The notes under the pieces were generated by a model. The model was not told the origin of the DNA. It ran no database searches and was given only the letters and a program-made list of their open reading frames with translations. Below are positions 58,701 through 64,000 of a stretch of DNA of 64,000 bases, piece by piece. The translations under genes and the position numbers were made by a program. Source of the DNA: Membranipora membranacea. Taxonomy: Eukaryota > Bryozoa > Gymnolaemata > Cheilostomatida > Membraniporidae. The stretch lies in NCBI GenBank assembly GCA_914767715.1, contig OU612072.1, positions 22,942,001 through 23,006,000 of the forward strand. The letters run 5' to 3'. The first letter of the stretch is position 1. Each line of letters opens with the position of its first letter.

Positions 58701-61056
58701 GTTGAGGTGAGATTCTGCTAGCAAAGCTGAATTGATTTGATTAAAGGCACAGTGCGCGTTTGTATCGCGTTTCAGGCACCGATATTACAGAGGATATCGC
58801 CTGACAGCTCAAATCAGGTGACCTTTCTATTGCAAAGGCTTCAATCTGTTGAAATCCGCCATCAACCAGCAAGTTGTGGACTCAATTGGTCTGAAAGGGC
58901 ATCTGCAAAGTATGACTTTTTGAGGTAATTTTAGCGTTTTGTTTTGGAATTGTCACCATATGTGGAATTATCCTCTCTTTCCCTATTTGCCTATTTCCTA
59001 ACTACATCACCGATGTCTTGGTGTCAGTTTTATTATATGTCTGTTATGTACATGTTACAATTGACTTTTATTTTTGTGGGTTGGCATGCCCTAACCAGTT
59101 CTTGATTGTTAATTAACTGTTTCATGTTAACACAATCTTTCACTTCGGCAATCATCAAAATCATATCCGTCAAACTCAATTGTCATGATACACCATCACT
59201 AGCTGCTACACACTATGACATGTGCAAATGATTATGAAGTAGGTTTACTAGCCATAGTAGTGTGTAGCAGCTAGTGATGGCGTAGAATAGCAATTGAATT
59301 TGACGATGTGATTTTGATGATTGCCGACAGTGAAAGATTGTGTTAACATGAAACAGTTAATTAATAATAATCAATAAATGGTTAGCGCATGCGCAACCAA
59401 CAAAGCTAAAAGTTAATTGAAACATATACATACCAGACATATAATAGAACTGACACCAAGACATCGGTTATGTAGTTAGGAAATAGTCAAATAGGGAAAG
59501 AGAGCATAATTCCACATATAGTGACAATTCCAAAACAAACGGCTAAAATTACCTCAAAAAGATGGTTAAACCAGTGTACAGACAGCACCTGAACAGCAAA
59601 ACATTACTTGACAATGTTTGTTGCGTTGATACATCATCCAAATTTGCAAAAAGATCAAATCATCACAGCCTTAATTTATTTCTAAAAGATTGTATCATGT
59701 ATTTTTGTTGTCTAGACAGCCAAAGCCCCTTATTTTACTCTGTAAGACGAATAACCAAGTTTGGTCCATCTGCCCACATTAAGTGTTGCTCCCCTATGGG
59801 TGCAAATTGAATACAAGGGAAAAATGCATCAAACTTGATATAAGAGTACACTGCATTTTAGGAAGTCCCTGTTAGGTGAAGAAATCAAAGTTTCCCTGGG
59901 ATTTCCAAAAAATATTTGTATAAAACTGGGAATAATGTAAACATTATATTTGTTTGTCTGCAGCATCTCTAAGATAACATCGCTGAAGCAGCTGAACTTA
60001 CACGGTAACAATCTAAGTAGAGGTGATAAGCTGGGTCAGTCATTGTCAGAATTTACTAATCTGGAGATACTGAAACTGGGGAGCTGTCAGCTGAACAAGA
60101 TACCTGACAGGTAACGACACCCATTGACCGAAGCCTCAGTATATTATTATCTTTATCCTACTGTTGTCATCGGTGAGGTTTATGCCTTGTGAAAGATAAT
60201 CTTCATTAAGATATAAAAAACCCACAATATCTCAGAATGTTAAATTGGGTGGGAGTCGTCCCATCACTGAAACTGTCAAATGATTTCTCAAGGCGAAGTA
60301 GTCATGCGTTTAATTGCCTGACAGATAAAAAGTGTTTCTAAATGTTTGTCTCAGACAGTCATCATACGCTGAGAAATATTTATGTTTTTGTTGCCCCTGT
60401 TTTAGTGTTGGGTAGTGAACGCTTATATGCACAGTTTTTTGCATTGCTAAGTTGAGAAACCTAAAGTAGCTATACAACATTTCTGTCTCTGGTTGATAAA
60501 ATGGTTTAACCAGTGTACGGATAGCAGCTGAAAAGAAGAATATTACTTATTGTGTCCTTGTTTTTCGTGTTGATACATCATCAAAATTTGCCAAAAATCA
60601 AAACATTACAGCCTTTATTTTTTTGTAAACAACCGATTTGTGTATTTTTGTTGTCGTGACAGCCAAAGCCCCTCATTTAACTCTGCAAGACGAATTACCA
60701 AGTTAGGTCCATTTGCCTGATTTAGAATTGCTCCCAATGGGAGAAAACTGAAAATGCAAACGGGCAGAATGGATCAAACTTGAACTTAGGATACACTGCA
60801 TTTTAGGAAGATCCCTTGATGAAAAAAATCAAAGTGACTCTGGGCTGATAGAAAAATAATTGCATAAAACTGGGAATAATGTGAATATCATTTATTTCTT
60901 TGTCTGCAGCATCGCTAAGATTACAGCATTGAAGCAGCTATACCTAGGTGATAATGATCTCAGTAGAGATGATCAGCTGGATCAGACATTGTCAACACTC
61001 ACTAATCTGGAGATACTGGACCTGAGTAACTGTCAGCTGACTAAAATACCTGAAAG
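28719..61056 (+). CDS. leucine-rich-repeat protein with tandemly amplified LRR exons (5' part of gene)
   Basis: Seven exons join in frame: 28719-28761, 31280-31535, 31759-31896, 33053-33199, 45870-46016, 59964-60110 and 60910-61056. The first supplies the ATG (MEQNRGNVKVGTEK), the second about 85 residues of no recognised fold, and the rest LRRs. The last four exons are paralogues of exactly 147 bp, all phase 2-2, each with about two LRRs (ITALKQL..., LTNLEILDLSNCQLTKIPER). No signal peptide, transmembrane segment, NACHT, TIR or death domain is visible, but the gene runs past the window end and a 5' exon may be missing. The protein is probably intracellular as far as seen. LRR arrays of this type bind proteins; an immune-recognition role is an inference from their variation. 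Introns of 12.7 and 13.9 kb are swollen by transposons. Confidence 0.8.
29333..30617. repeat. 1.28-kb foldback element in LRR-gene intron 1
   Basis: Arms 29,333-29,822 and 30,111-30,617 are inverted copies of about 500 bp around a 290-bp spacer. Outer ends read GCTATCATAGACAAAACACA and, inverted, GCTACCATAGACAAAACACA. Arms contain CACCTGGGGGTTTGAGGGCA. No ORF with a transposase motif is present. It lies in the sense-transcribed intron, so an RNA hairpin is possible. Confidence 0.88.
30618..31279. other. LRR-gene intron 1, remainder
   Basis: The open frame 30,662-30,862 has no splice context or motif. Nothing else was recognised. Confidence 0.4.
31280..31535 (+). CDS. LRR gene exon 2 (N-terminal domain of unknown family)
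   Basis: The exon is 256 nt, phase 1-2, with acceptor TTATTACAG and donor GAG/GTTAGT. It encodes YNVAWVEQGDSNWDDPRVRG followed by QTWERLISSERKLTIVELE and ends SVIYLWLQQIPGSSLKSLR, which already has LRR-like hydrophobic spacing. The first about 60 residues match no family I recognise. An LRR capping region is one reading. Confidence 0.75.
31759..31896 (+). CDS. LRR gene exon 3
   Basis: The exon is 138 nt, phase 2-2, with acceptor TGCTTTAG and donor GAG/GTAAAT. It encodes LSEMTSLKHLFVAWCRGDEL then LTDLVSLSLLHCNLTKIPER. It is a diverged relative of the 147-bp cassettes, three codons shorter. Confidence 0.85.
31897..32714. other. LRR-gene intron 3, upstream part
   Basis: AT-rich, with a TA microsatellite at about 32,321-32,340. 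No element recognised. Confidence 0.45.
33053..33199 (+). CDS. LRR cassette exon 1 of 4
   Basis: The exon is 147 nt, phase 2-2, between TTTGTCTGCAG and GTAAGG. Its two repeats are ITALKQLEIGCIDLS and LTNLEMLDLSRCKLTKIPER. Flanking intron sequence (about 340 bp upstream, about 700 bp downstream) is shared with cassettes 2 and 4. Confidence 0.9.
33895..34739 (-). mobile_element. LINE fragment replacing the left end of MULE copy 1
   Basis: On the minus strand, near 34,640-34,580, an endonuclease motif reads NCLIVGDINIDLS. At 34,338-34,120 the endonuclease-RT linker reads RPTIKKPWMTKQLF, and at 33,928-33,880 the RT motif GAPQGSVLG is seen. Large parts between are deleted. Its edges coincide with loss of homology to blocks 2 and 3. 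Confidence 0.75.
35607..38966 (+). pseudogene. MULE transposase with FLYWCH zinc finger, copy 1
   Basis: The exons are 35607-35789 (FLYWCH start: KMHFQGFSYTERS, then GCKGTL), 36164-36315 (His pair of FLYWCH and linker), 36942-37171 (MULE N-terminal region: IEIPHILRQTIGD, RRLIIFASRQCLQQL), 37622 to about 37799 (GLVQQY...LAFLPENDVV), 38224-38422 (LLDYFDTNYVCG, RFPPSKWNMHEI, LPRTNNSCESWN) and 38711-38966 (DHPTLWDLLKTLREE, FLRRIGHNI). These are family signatures of FLYWCH-MULE transposases. Defects are a 1-bp deletion in exon 2, two stops in exon 3, and absence of the exons that should hold the DDE core after 37,171. Confidence 0.88.
36425..36545 (+). mobile_element. SINE-like insertion inside a MULE intron
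   Basis: TGGCTCAGTCGG fits the pol III A-box consensus. It is present in MULE copies 1 and 2 (second at about 49,270-49,390), so it predates their duplication. Confidence 0.4.
39612..39740 (+). mobile_element. reverse-transcriptase fragment (LINE), block 1
   Basis: VGMPQGSVLGMMLFN followed by SLPKLL and a degenerate metal-binding motif region matches the RT core of non-LTR elements. It is shared with block 2 at 51,627-51,755. Confidence 0.7.
40225..40930. other. ~0.7-kb segment present only in block 1
   Basis: Block 2 passes directly from TATCCTGTG to GACTTTGCTG. ATCCTGT occurs at both ends of the block 1 segment, so a microhomology deletion in block 2 is the simplest reading. No recognised content. 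Confidence 0.6.
41220..41335 (-). mobile_element. tRNA-derived SINE-like sequence, block 1
   Basis: On the minus strand GGGGCTGGTTCAGTTGGTTA followed by GAGCC resembles the 5' half of a tRNA, with a weak B box about 45 bp on. Also present in block 2 at about 52,542-52,657. Confidence 0.5.
41392..41675. repeat. right terminal region of MULE copy 1, repeat-built
   Basis: Made of variants of ATGGCATTTTGACA and ATGGTATTTTG. The outer ~140 bp (41,536-41,675) is the reverse complement of the left terminal region of copies 2 and 3. Confidence 0.85.
41676..42480. other. ~0.8-kb segment between MULE right end and gypsy remnant
   Basis: Short open pieces (for example plus-strand NNPEEDPEAVTGGQ near 41,700) look like a fragment of a protein gene, but none is identifiable. 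It is base-for-base identical to block 2 up to 42,434. Confidence 0.5.
42480..44300 (-). mobile_element. Ty3/gypsy retrotransposon remnant, block 1
   Basis: On the minus strand, 44,205-44,008 is the RT segment (MDKILNGLQGV, then NDILIYAKDE and LNLRKDKCEF; the usual DD is ND). Bases 43,548-43,400 hold the integrase His-Cys zinc motif (ERAHAGYQGT ... CNACIRD). Bases 43,174-42,986 hold core integrase (GAFKRVFSTLGVARNL, EFRQFASDYGL), and the integrase C-terminal end lies near 42,700-42,600 (YLVQVGPSVVRR). RNase H and part of RT are missing and frames are broken. No LTRs were recognised. Confidence 0.82.
43566..43650. repeat. 85-bp inverted repeat within the gypsy remnant
   Basis: Arms of about 37 bp (CGTATCTTGGCGAACCTTCG outward) flank a short loop. 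A small foldback insertion upstream of the integrase segment. Confidence 0.75.
44466..45062 (-). mobile_element. Ty1/copia integrase remnant, block 1
   Basis: The minus strand holds SDNGEEYVGTDFE, QLTVRYTPEQNSVAERYN and FWTEAAAKAA, typical copia integrase core, followed by HKPNVSHIRVFGATV and RAERLVFVGY. The segment between the first and second catalytic Asp is shortened. It ends within 30 bp of an unexplained plus-strand open frame. Confidence 0.82.
45090..45227 (+). other. unidentified open fragment next to copia remnant
   Basis: The plus-strand frame reads YNPEGTLDF, HNPTKHIGRVFTNRRGTIDE and ends ELSSLHC before a stop. It is preserved in block 2 (about 55,029-55,156). It resembles a real protein C-terminus preceded by an AG acceptor-like site, but no family is recognised. 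Confidence 0.3.
45870..46016 (+). CDS. LRR cassette exon 2 of 4
   Basis: The exon is 147 nt, phase 2-2, with the same splice sites as cassette 1. The repeats are MTALKRLGIGGTDLS and LTNLEILHLSNCQLTKIPER. By eye it differs from cassette 1 at 15 of 147 bases, of which 13 change the amino acid. Confidence 0.9.
47171..47330. other. ~160-bp segment present only in block 2
   Basis: Block 3 goes directly from GAGCTA to GTCCCC where block 2 has about 160 extra bases. Insertion in block 2 or deletion in block 3 cannot be distinguished. No target duplication is clear. Confidence 0.5.
48451..50839 (+). pseudogene. MULE transposase with FLYWCH zinc finger, copy 2
   Basis: The exons are 48451-48633, 49008-49160 (intact here: PHTHDADDRKIDVDLG completes FLYWCH), 49782-50011 (in-frame TGA near its start), then a scrambled region, and the last exon from 50,665 with a stop at 50,837. 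The WN..RTNN exon is split: a ~47-bp copy of its first part lies at about 50,116-50,162, and the RTNNYCESWNS part sits at about 50,333-50,377, with intron sequence between. About 0.9 kb equivalent to 37,447-38,370 of copy 1 is deleted. Confidence 0.85.
51627..51755 (+). mobile_element. reverse-transcriptase fragment (LINE), block 2
   Basis: Same MPQGSVLG core as the block 1 copy at 39,612, with minor substitutions. Confidence 0.7.
52542..52657 (-). mobile_element. tRNA-derived SINE-like sequence, block 2
   Basis: Block 2 copy of the element at 41,220-41,335, with the same tRNA-like head. Confidence 0.5.
53800..54390 (-). mobile_element. Ty3/gypsy remnant, block 2 (truncated)
   Basis: It retains only the integrase C-terminal part and the start of the integrase core. 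At 54,395 it joins directly to the copia remnant: about 1.39 kb present in block 1 (43,080-44,470) is deleted, with TCAT shared at the breakpoint. Confidence 0.8.
54395..55015 (-). mobile_element. Ty1/copia integrase remnant, block 2
   Basis: The minus strand has FIDDYSRFAQVHL, SDKGEEYVGTDFE, NSVAERYNRTIVE and FWTEAAAKAAHIRN in one open frame to 54,663, then HIRVFGATVLSHV and LVFVGY. The conserved SDNG is SDKG here, and the stretch between the catalytic Asp residues is too short for an active enzyme. Confidence 0.85.
55554..56340. other. unique sequence after block 2, no gene recognised
   Basis: No repeat or coding signal recognised in this part of the LRR-gene intron. Confidence 0.45.
56341..57000 (+). 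mobile_element. 3' end of a LINE (RT C-terminal region) with AATC-repeat tail
   Basis: The plus strand encodes LRFEAHIQNVVRKTNQRM, then MYCLPVLYPAIYQQDKKD up to a stop at about 56,860, typical of the region after the RT core in CR1/Jockey-like LINEs. One in-frame stop precedes 56,530. An AATC repeat near 56,976-56,992 is consistent with a LINE 3' microsatellite tail. The 5' part is truncated. Confidence 0.75.
57367..58437 (+). mobile_element. hAT-superfamily element with 8-bp target-site duplications
   Basis: The 15-bp terminal inverted repeats CATACCTGTCAAGTA (57,375-57,389) and TACTTGACAGGTATG type (ending 58,429) are flanked by identical TCTGTGTA at 57,367-57,374 and 58,430-58,437. An 8-bp duplication is the hallmark of hAT transposition. 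The element itself is 1,055 bp, too short for a full transposase, so it is non-autonomous or internally deleted. Its right part has GC-rich hairpins (for example AGGACGC/GCGTCCT). Confidence 0.88.
57720..58157 (+). pseudogene. BED/hAT-like zinc-finger fragment inside the hAT element
   Basis: A 145-codon open frame from ATG 57,720 (a second ATG at codon 15 is also possible). Residues C57 and C60 (FTCTICKKDL) and H77 and H83 (DVTKHQATKGHSE) form a C2H2 finger of the BED-like type found at the N-terminus of many hAT transposases and domesticated relatives. No catalytic DDE or dimerisation domain follows. The last about 20 residues become hydrophobic and unlike a transposase, probably read into non-coding element sequence. 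Confidence 0.7.
58916..59561. repeat. 646-bp foldback element
   Basis: Ends CTTTTTGAGGTAATTTTAGC and its inverse are perfect. Arms of about 300 bp are highly similar inverted copies around a ~35-bp spacer, with a few small indels. No ORF. It lies just upstream of the intron module of LRR cassette 3. Confidence 0.9.
59570..59963 (+). repeat. intron module preceding LRR cassette 3
   Basis: Shares TTGATACATCATC, then GACAGCCAAAGCCCCTTATT and CTGCATTTTAGGAAG with the introns upstream of cassettes 1, 2 and 4, but with more substitutions. This shows all four cassettes share one ancestral exon-intron unit. Confidence 0.8.
59964..60110 (+). CDS. LRR cassette exon 3 of 4 (most diverged)
   Basis: The exon is 147 nt, phase 2-2, between TTTGTCTGCAG and CAG/GTAACG. 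The repeats are ITSLKQLNLHGNNLS and FTNLEILKLGSCQLNKIPDR. Its introns are recognisably related to the other cassettes but clearly older, and no MULE follows it directly. Confidence 0.88.
60910..61056 (+). CDS. LRR cassette exon 4 of 4 (in window)
   Basis: The exon is 147 nt, phase 2-2, between TTTGTCTGCAG and GTAAGG. The repeats are ITALKQLYLGDNDLS and LTNLEILDLSNCQLTKIPER. Its downstream intron runs into a third MULE copy. Confidence 0.9.
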
Positions 61057-62307
61057 GTAAGGAAACCTCTAGATCAATACATCAGCTATTCATCTTTATC
61101 TGATTTTTGTCAGTATTGAGATCATGGCATATGAAAGATATTCTTCATAGAAACGCAAAATCCCACATTTGGCAACAGGAAATGTATGTAAAAATGTTAA
61201 ATAGAATGGGAGTTGTCCGAAACCGTCAAATAATTCCATTCAGCTCTCCTATTTTGACAACAGTTCATGCATCACAATTGAAAAGTCATTCTTAGGGTTG
61301 TGTGAAATATTTAGGCTTTTGTTGCTACTCATTAAGTCTTTGGCAATGCACACTAATATGCAACGAGTTTTTGCATTACTCTGCGGTGAAATCTATAAAA
61401 GCTATAAAAAATTAACTGTCTCTGGTTGATTAAATGGTTAAAACACTGACATCGCCTGAACAGCAAAACACTACTTGGCCTTGTTTTTTGTGTTGATACA
61501 TCACGCAAGCTTCTAAAAAAAAATCAAAACATCACATCCTTACTTATTTCTAATCAATTATTTGATTTATTTTTGTTGACAACACTGCACTAGCAACTTA
61601 TTTTAGCTTTTTAAGATTTCCTGGGCAGTATTGGTTTGATAAAATCTAAGTAATATCTTTTTCCTGCTTTGCAGATAAAGGTTTTAACCAAAATTTTCCT
61701 TGAGAATGCTACAACGTATTATCAATGATGCTATGGTCTAAACAAACTGACAGAGGTTGCCACCTCAGAGGATCCTCTAAAGAGTTTGTATATGCACATT
61801 AATCCTCCGAGGATCAGCTGAGGCATATATGTTATTAATGTGACATAATGCAAACCATATGCACTCTGAGGTTGCAACTGATGATCGAATCTCTTAGGGT
61901 TAGCTGAGGCTGCTGTATGCTCACTGAGAGGAATCCGGAAGCGGTTTTAACTTCGGGTATTACTTAGCAGTGCCCTTATTTAGTTAGTCAGAATACCCAA
62001 CATGCCCTTACTTTTTGAAGAGGTCAAACGAGTCCCTCTCTGTGTTGCTCTATTACACATTACTATACATTACAACATTTCGACAATACTGTAATTTTGA
62101 TAATGAAAATTGACTTGGTCACCCCCACCTTTCAAAATAACCAGGTGACAATAGCAGTTTATACAATATTGCTGGTTTTGGACCCTGCCACTGGTTAAAT
62201 GAGCTAGTCCCCTCTTCTGCATCACTTACATTCATAGCCTCCATAATCAGACTTGCTTCACTAACATCACTAGCTTGTGATGCAGCAATCCGACGGTACC
62301 CGGCCCT

Positions 62308-64000
62308 AATGCCATGGCCAAAATGCCATTGGGACAAAATGCAATTGCCATTATGCCATTGTCATAATGCCATGGCCATAATGCCATAGGTGAAAACACC
62401 ACTGCACAATATACCAATGGCAAAATACCAGTTGTACAAACTGCCTCATTGAAGAACTTAAGTTTTATTTGAGCCTATTTTCTCTGCTACAACAATGCAA
62501 AGATTATCTTGTACTCAGGTAGGGTTGGTCTGTATATGTGGTTTGTTTTATTTTTGAATAAACTTGTAAGTTACACTTCATGCGTATCACTACCCTCTGA
62601 TCCCATTTTCTCTTTTGCTGCACATACCATTTGCTATTTATATAACATGGCAAGACAAAATCATTGCACCACCAACACAGCAGACAGATGGTTCACAAGC
62701 ATGCCTTTAGTTGATATTTGCGCTAAGCAAAGCTCCAAAAAATTGCATCTTTGCAAGTCTAAAAGAAGGTGGAAGATCAATATCAATATTTTTCACATCA
62801 TTTATGTGTGAGAAGTATATAGTTCTTATGTGCAATTTATTTGGTAACTGGTAAGTGATAAATGACCAAGTTTACTGCTGTGCCGTCTTCACCTATCTCT
62901 CTGCAAACCTCACACCATGTGAAAAATTCTATCATTCGATTATAGTGGATCAATGTAATACATTGCAACACAGAGATTGTGAAGTGTCTTCTATACTAAT
63001 CATTCCATCTTCATGTCATTACCATTTCGCTAACTCATTATTCTGTCATGGTGGATATGCATACTATGCACCAATCTCTAAGAAAAGAAGTTGTCCACTT
63101 ACCTGACAGTGGAGGATAACTCCTCAAATGAATCAGTTGACCAAACTGTACAATTATCACTCATTTTACTATGCATTATATAGTGACATTTTCAAGTGTT
63201 CATGACTTGACAGAAATCTGGATGTGCACCATGCCATGAAAATTTATCTGCACTTGCTTTAATAGTTCTATCAAAGTAGTTTGTCTTTTCCTCTCTGACA
63301 AAATAAAAAAATGGCAGCTCAGTTGTGGCTTTTGCCATCCAACAACCCTGGTGGAAGGAAAATGCACTTTCAGGGTTTTTCATACACTGAGAGGAGCTAC
63401 ACAAACATATCAATTTTTTGGGTTTGCTCAGAAAGAGTGAACTTTTGATGTAAAGGGACGCTAAGGACAAACAAAGACCTCACAAATCCCCAGGTATATA
63501 TTATATGTGTGTACATTGTATGTATTGCATACTATTACTTTTGTCTGAAAGCACAATATGTATTGCTGTATGTGCTGTGCTGTATCATGTCACAGGTTAG
63601 CTTTGAGAAAGAAGGAGAACTTGTGACAGAATTTGCGGCTATGTTGTGACCAAGCTGGCTGTGTTTCAAACAAACAATCTCATAGATATGTTTTGATGTG
63701 ACAGTAGATCCTGAGAAAGCCCCAAATTCACCGAACTGAATTGTAGTGATTGGCTTGATTCTCTCTTGAAAAACTCAATATGGTTACTGGGGTGAAACCT
63801 TCGAGGGACATATTTTTTCTCCCCATGTGATCTTTCCGTGTCCAATAATTTTCACTTTGTTACAGCCGCGTATCCCACACACTCATGATGCTGACGACCG
63901 CAAGATTGATGTCAATCTGGGAAGGACAGAGTTGAAGCGAAGGGCCGCTGATACCAGAGATAAGCAGGGGACAATCAGAACCATTGTACTACAAGACATG
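62308..64000 (+). mobile_element. FLYWCH-MULE DNA transposon, copy 3 (left part)
   Basis: The left terminal region at 62,308-62,442 matches copy 2. The body is collinear to the window edge. The right end is outside. Confidence 0.85.
63311..64000 (+). pseudogene. MULE transposase with FLYWCH zinc finger, copy 3 (partial)
   Basis: FLYWCH exon 1 starts at ATG 63,311 (KMHFQGFSYTERS, then WVCSERVNF) and has an in-frame TGA after VNF caused by a single substitution. Exon 2 starts near 63,868 (PRIPHTHDADDRKIDVNLG) and is open to the window end. The lesion differs from those of copies 1 and 2. Confidence 0.82.

Larger units (their letters stand above)
60570..64000 (+). repeat. segmental duplication, block 3 (LRR cassette 4 + MULE), continues off window
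   Basis: Collinear with 32,715-33,890 and with 45,640-49,150, including the intron before the exon, the left MULE inverted repeat and the first two transposase exons. Confidence 0.9.

Noticed and set aside
1-64000. CRISPR arrays, bacterial operons, phage or plasmid functions
   Set aside because: All tandem repeats seen are coding minisatellites or transposon ends; intron-bearing animal genes exclude a prokaryotic source.

Overview
The window is eukaryotic nuclear DNA from an invertebrate animal. It is AT-rich, with short exons bounded by GT/AG splice sites, introns mostly under 4 kb, and many transposon remnants. The left gene belongs to an animal signalling family (C3G/RAPGEF1). Intron size, base composition and repeat load suggest an early-branching lineage such as a demosponge, but that placement is an inference. 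Exon chains were assembled by eye: every junction below was accepted only because splice signals, reading frame and phase agreed.

Left third (1-17,600, minus strand): the 5' part of a RAPGEF1/C3G orthologue. Sixteen exons cover the N-terminal helical region, the proline-rich Crk-binding region and the first segment of the REM domain; the rest of REM and the catalytic CDC25/RasGEF domain must lie beyond base 1. One exon is built of four 54-bp repeats, each ending in its own candidate 5' splice site in the same phase, so splicing could count 18-residue repeats. Introns carry tRNA-like SINEs, MITEs and a palindromic element.

Middle (17,600-28,700): mostly unrecognised intergenic DNA, with a degenerate 20-bp minisatellite, a SINE, a terminal-inverted-repeat element and a decayed minus-strand LINE.

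Right part (28,700-64,000, plus strand): a leucine-rich-repeat (LRR) gene. It starts with a 14-codon exon, an exon of unknown fold and one LRR exon, followed by at least four paralogous 147-bp LRR exons, all phase 2-2 and therefore modular. Three of these exons are each followed by a copy of a FLYWCH/MULE DNA transposon; two of those copies also carry Ty3/gypsy and Ty1/copia debris. Two blocks form a head-to-tail segmental duplication with its junction near 45,630; another begins near 60,570 and runs off the window. The LRR exons are all open and correctly spliced, and differ mainly at positions predicted to lie on the LRR beta-strand surface, while adjacent intron sequence is much more similar. 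The transposon copies carry independent stops, frameshifts and deletions. A hAT element with a BED-like zinc finger and perfect 8-bp target-site duplications, a LINE 3' end and a 0.65-kb foldback element lie between the second and third LRR cassettes.

The most interesting points are (1) an LRR receptor-like gene that appears to amplify and diversify one exon cassette, and (2) the repeat-encoded series of 5' splice sites in RAPGEF1.
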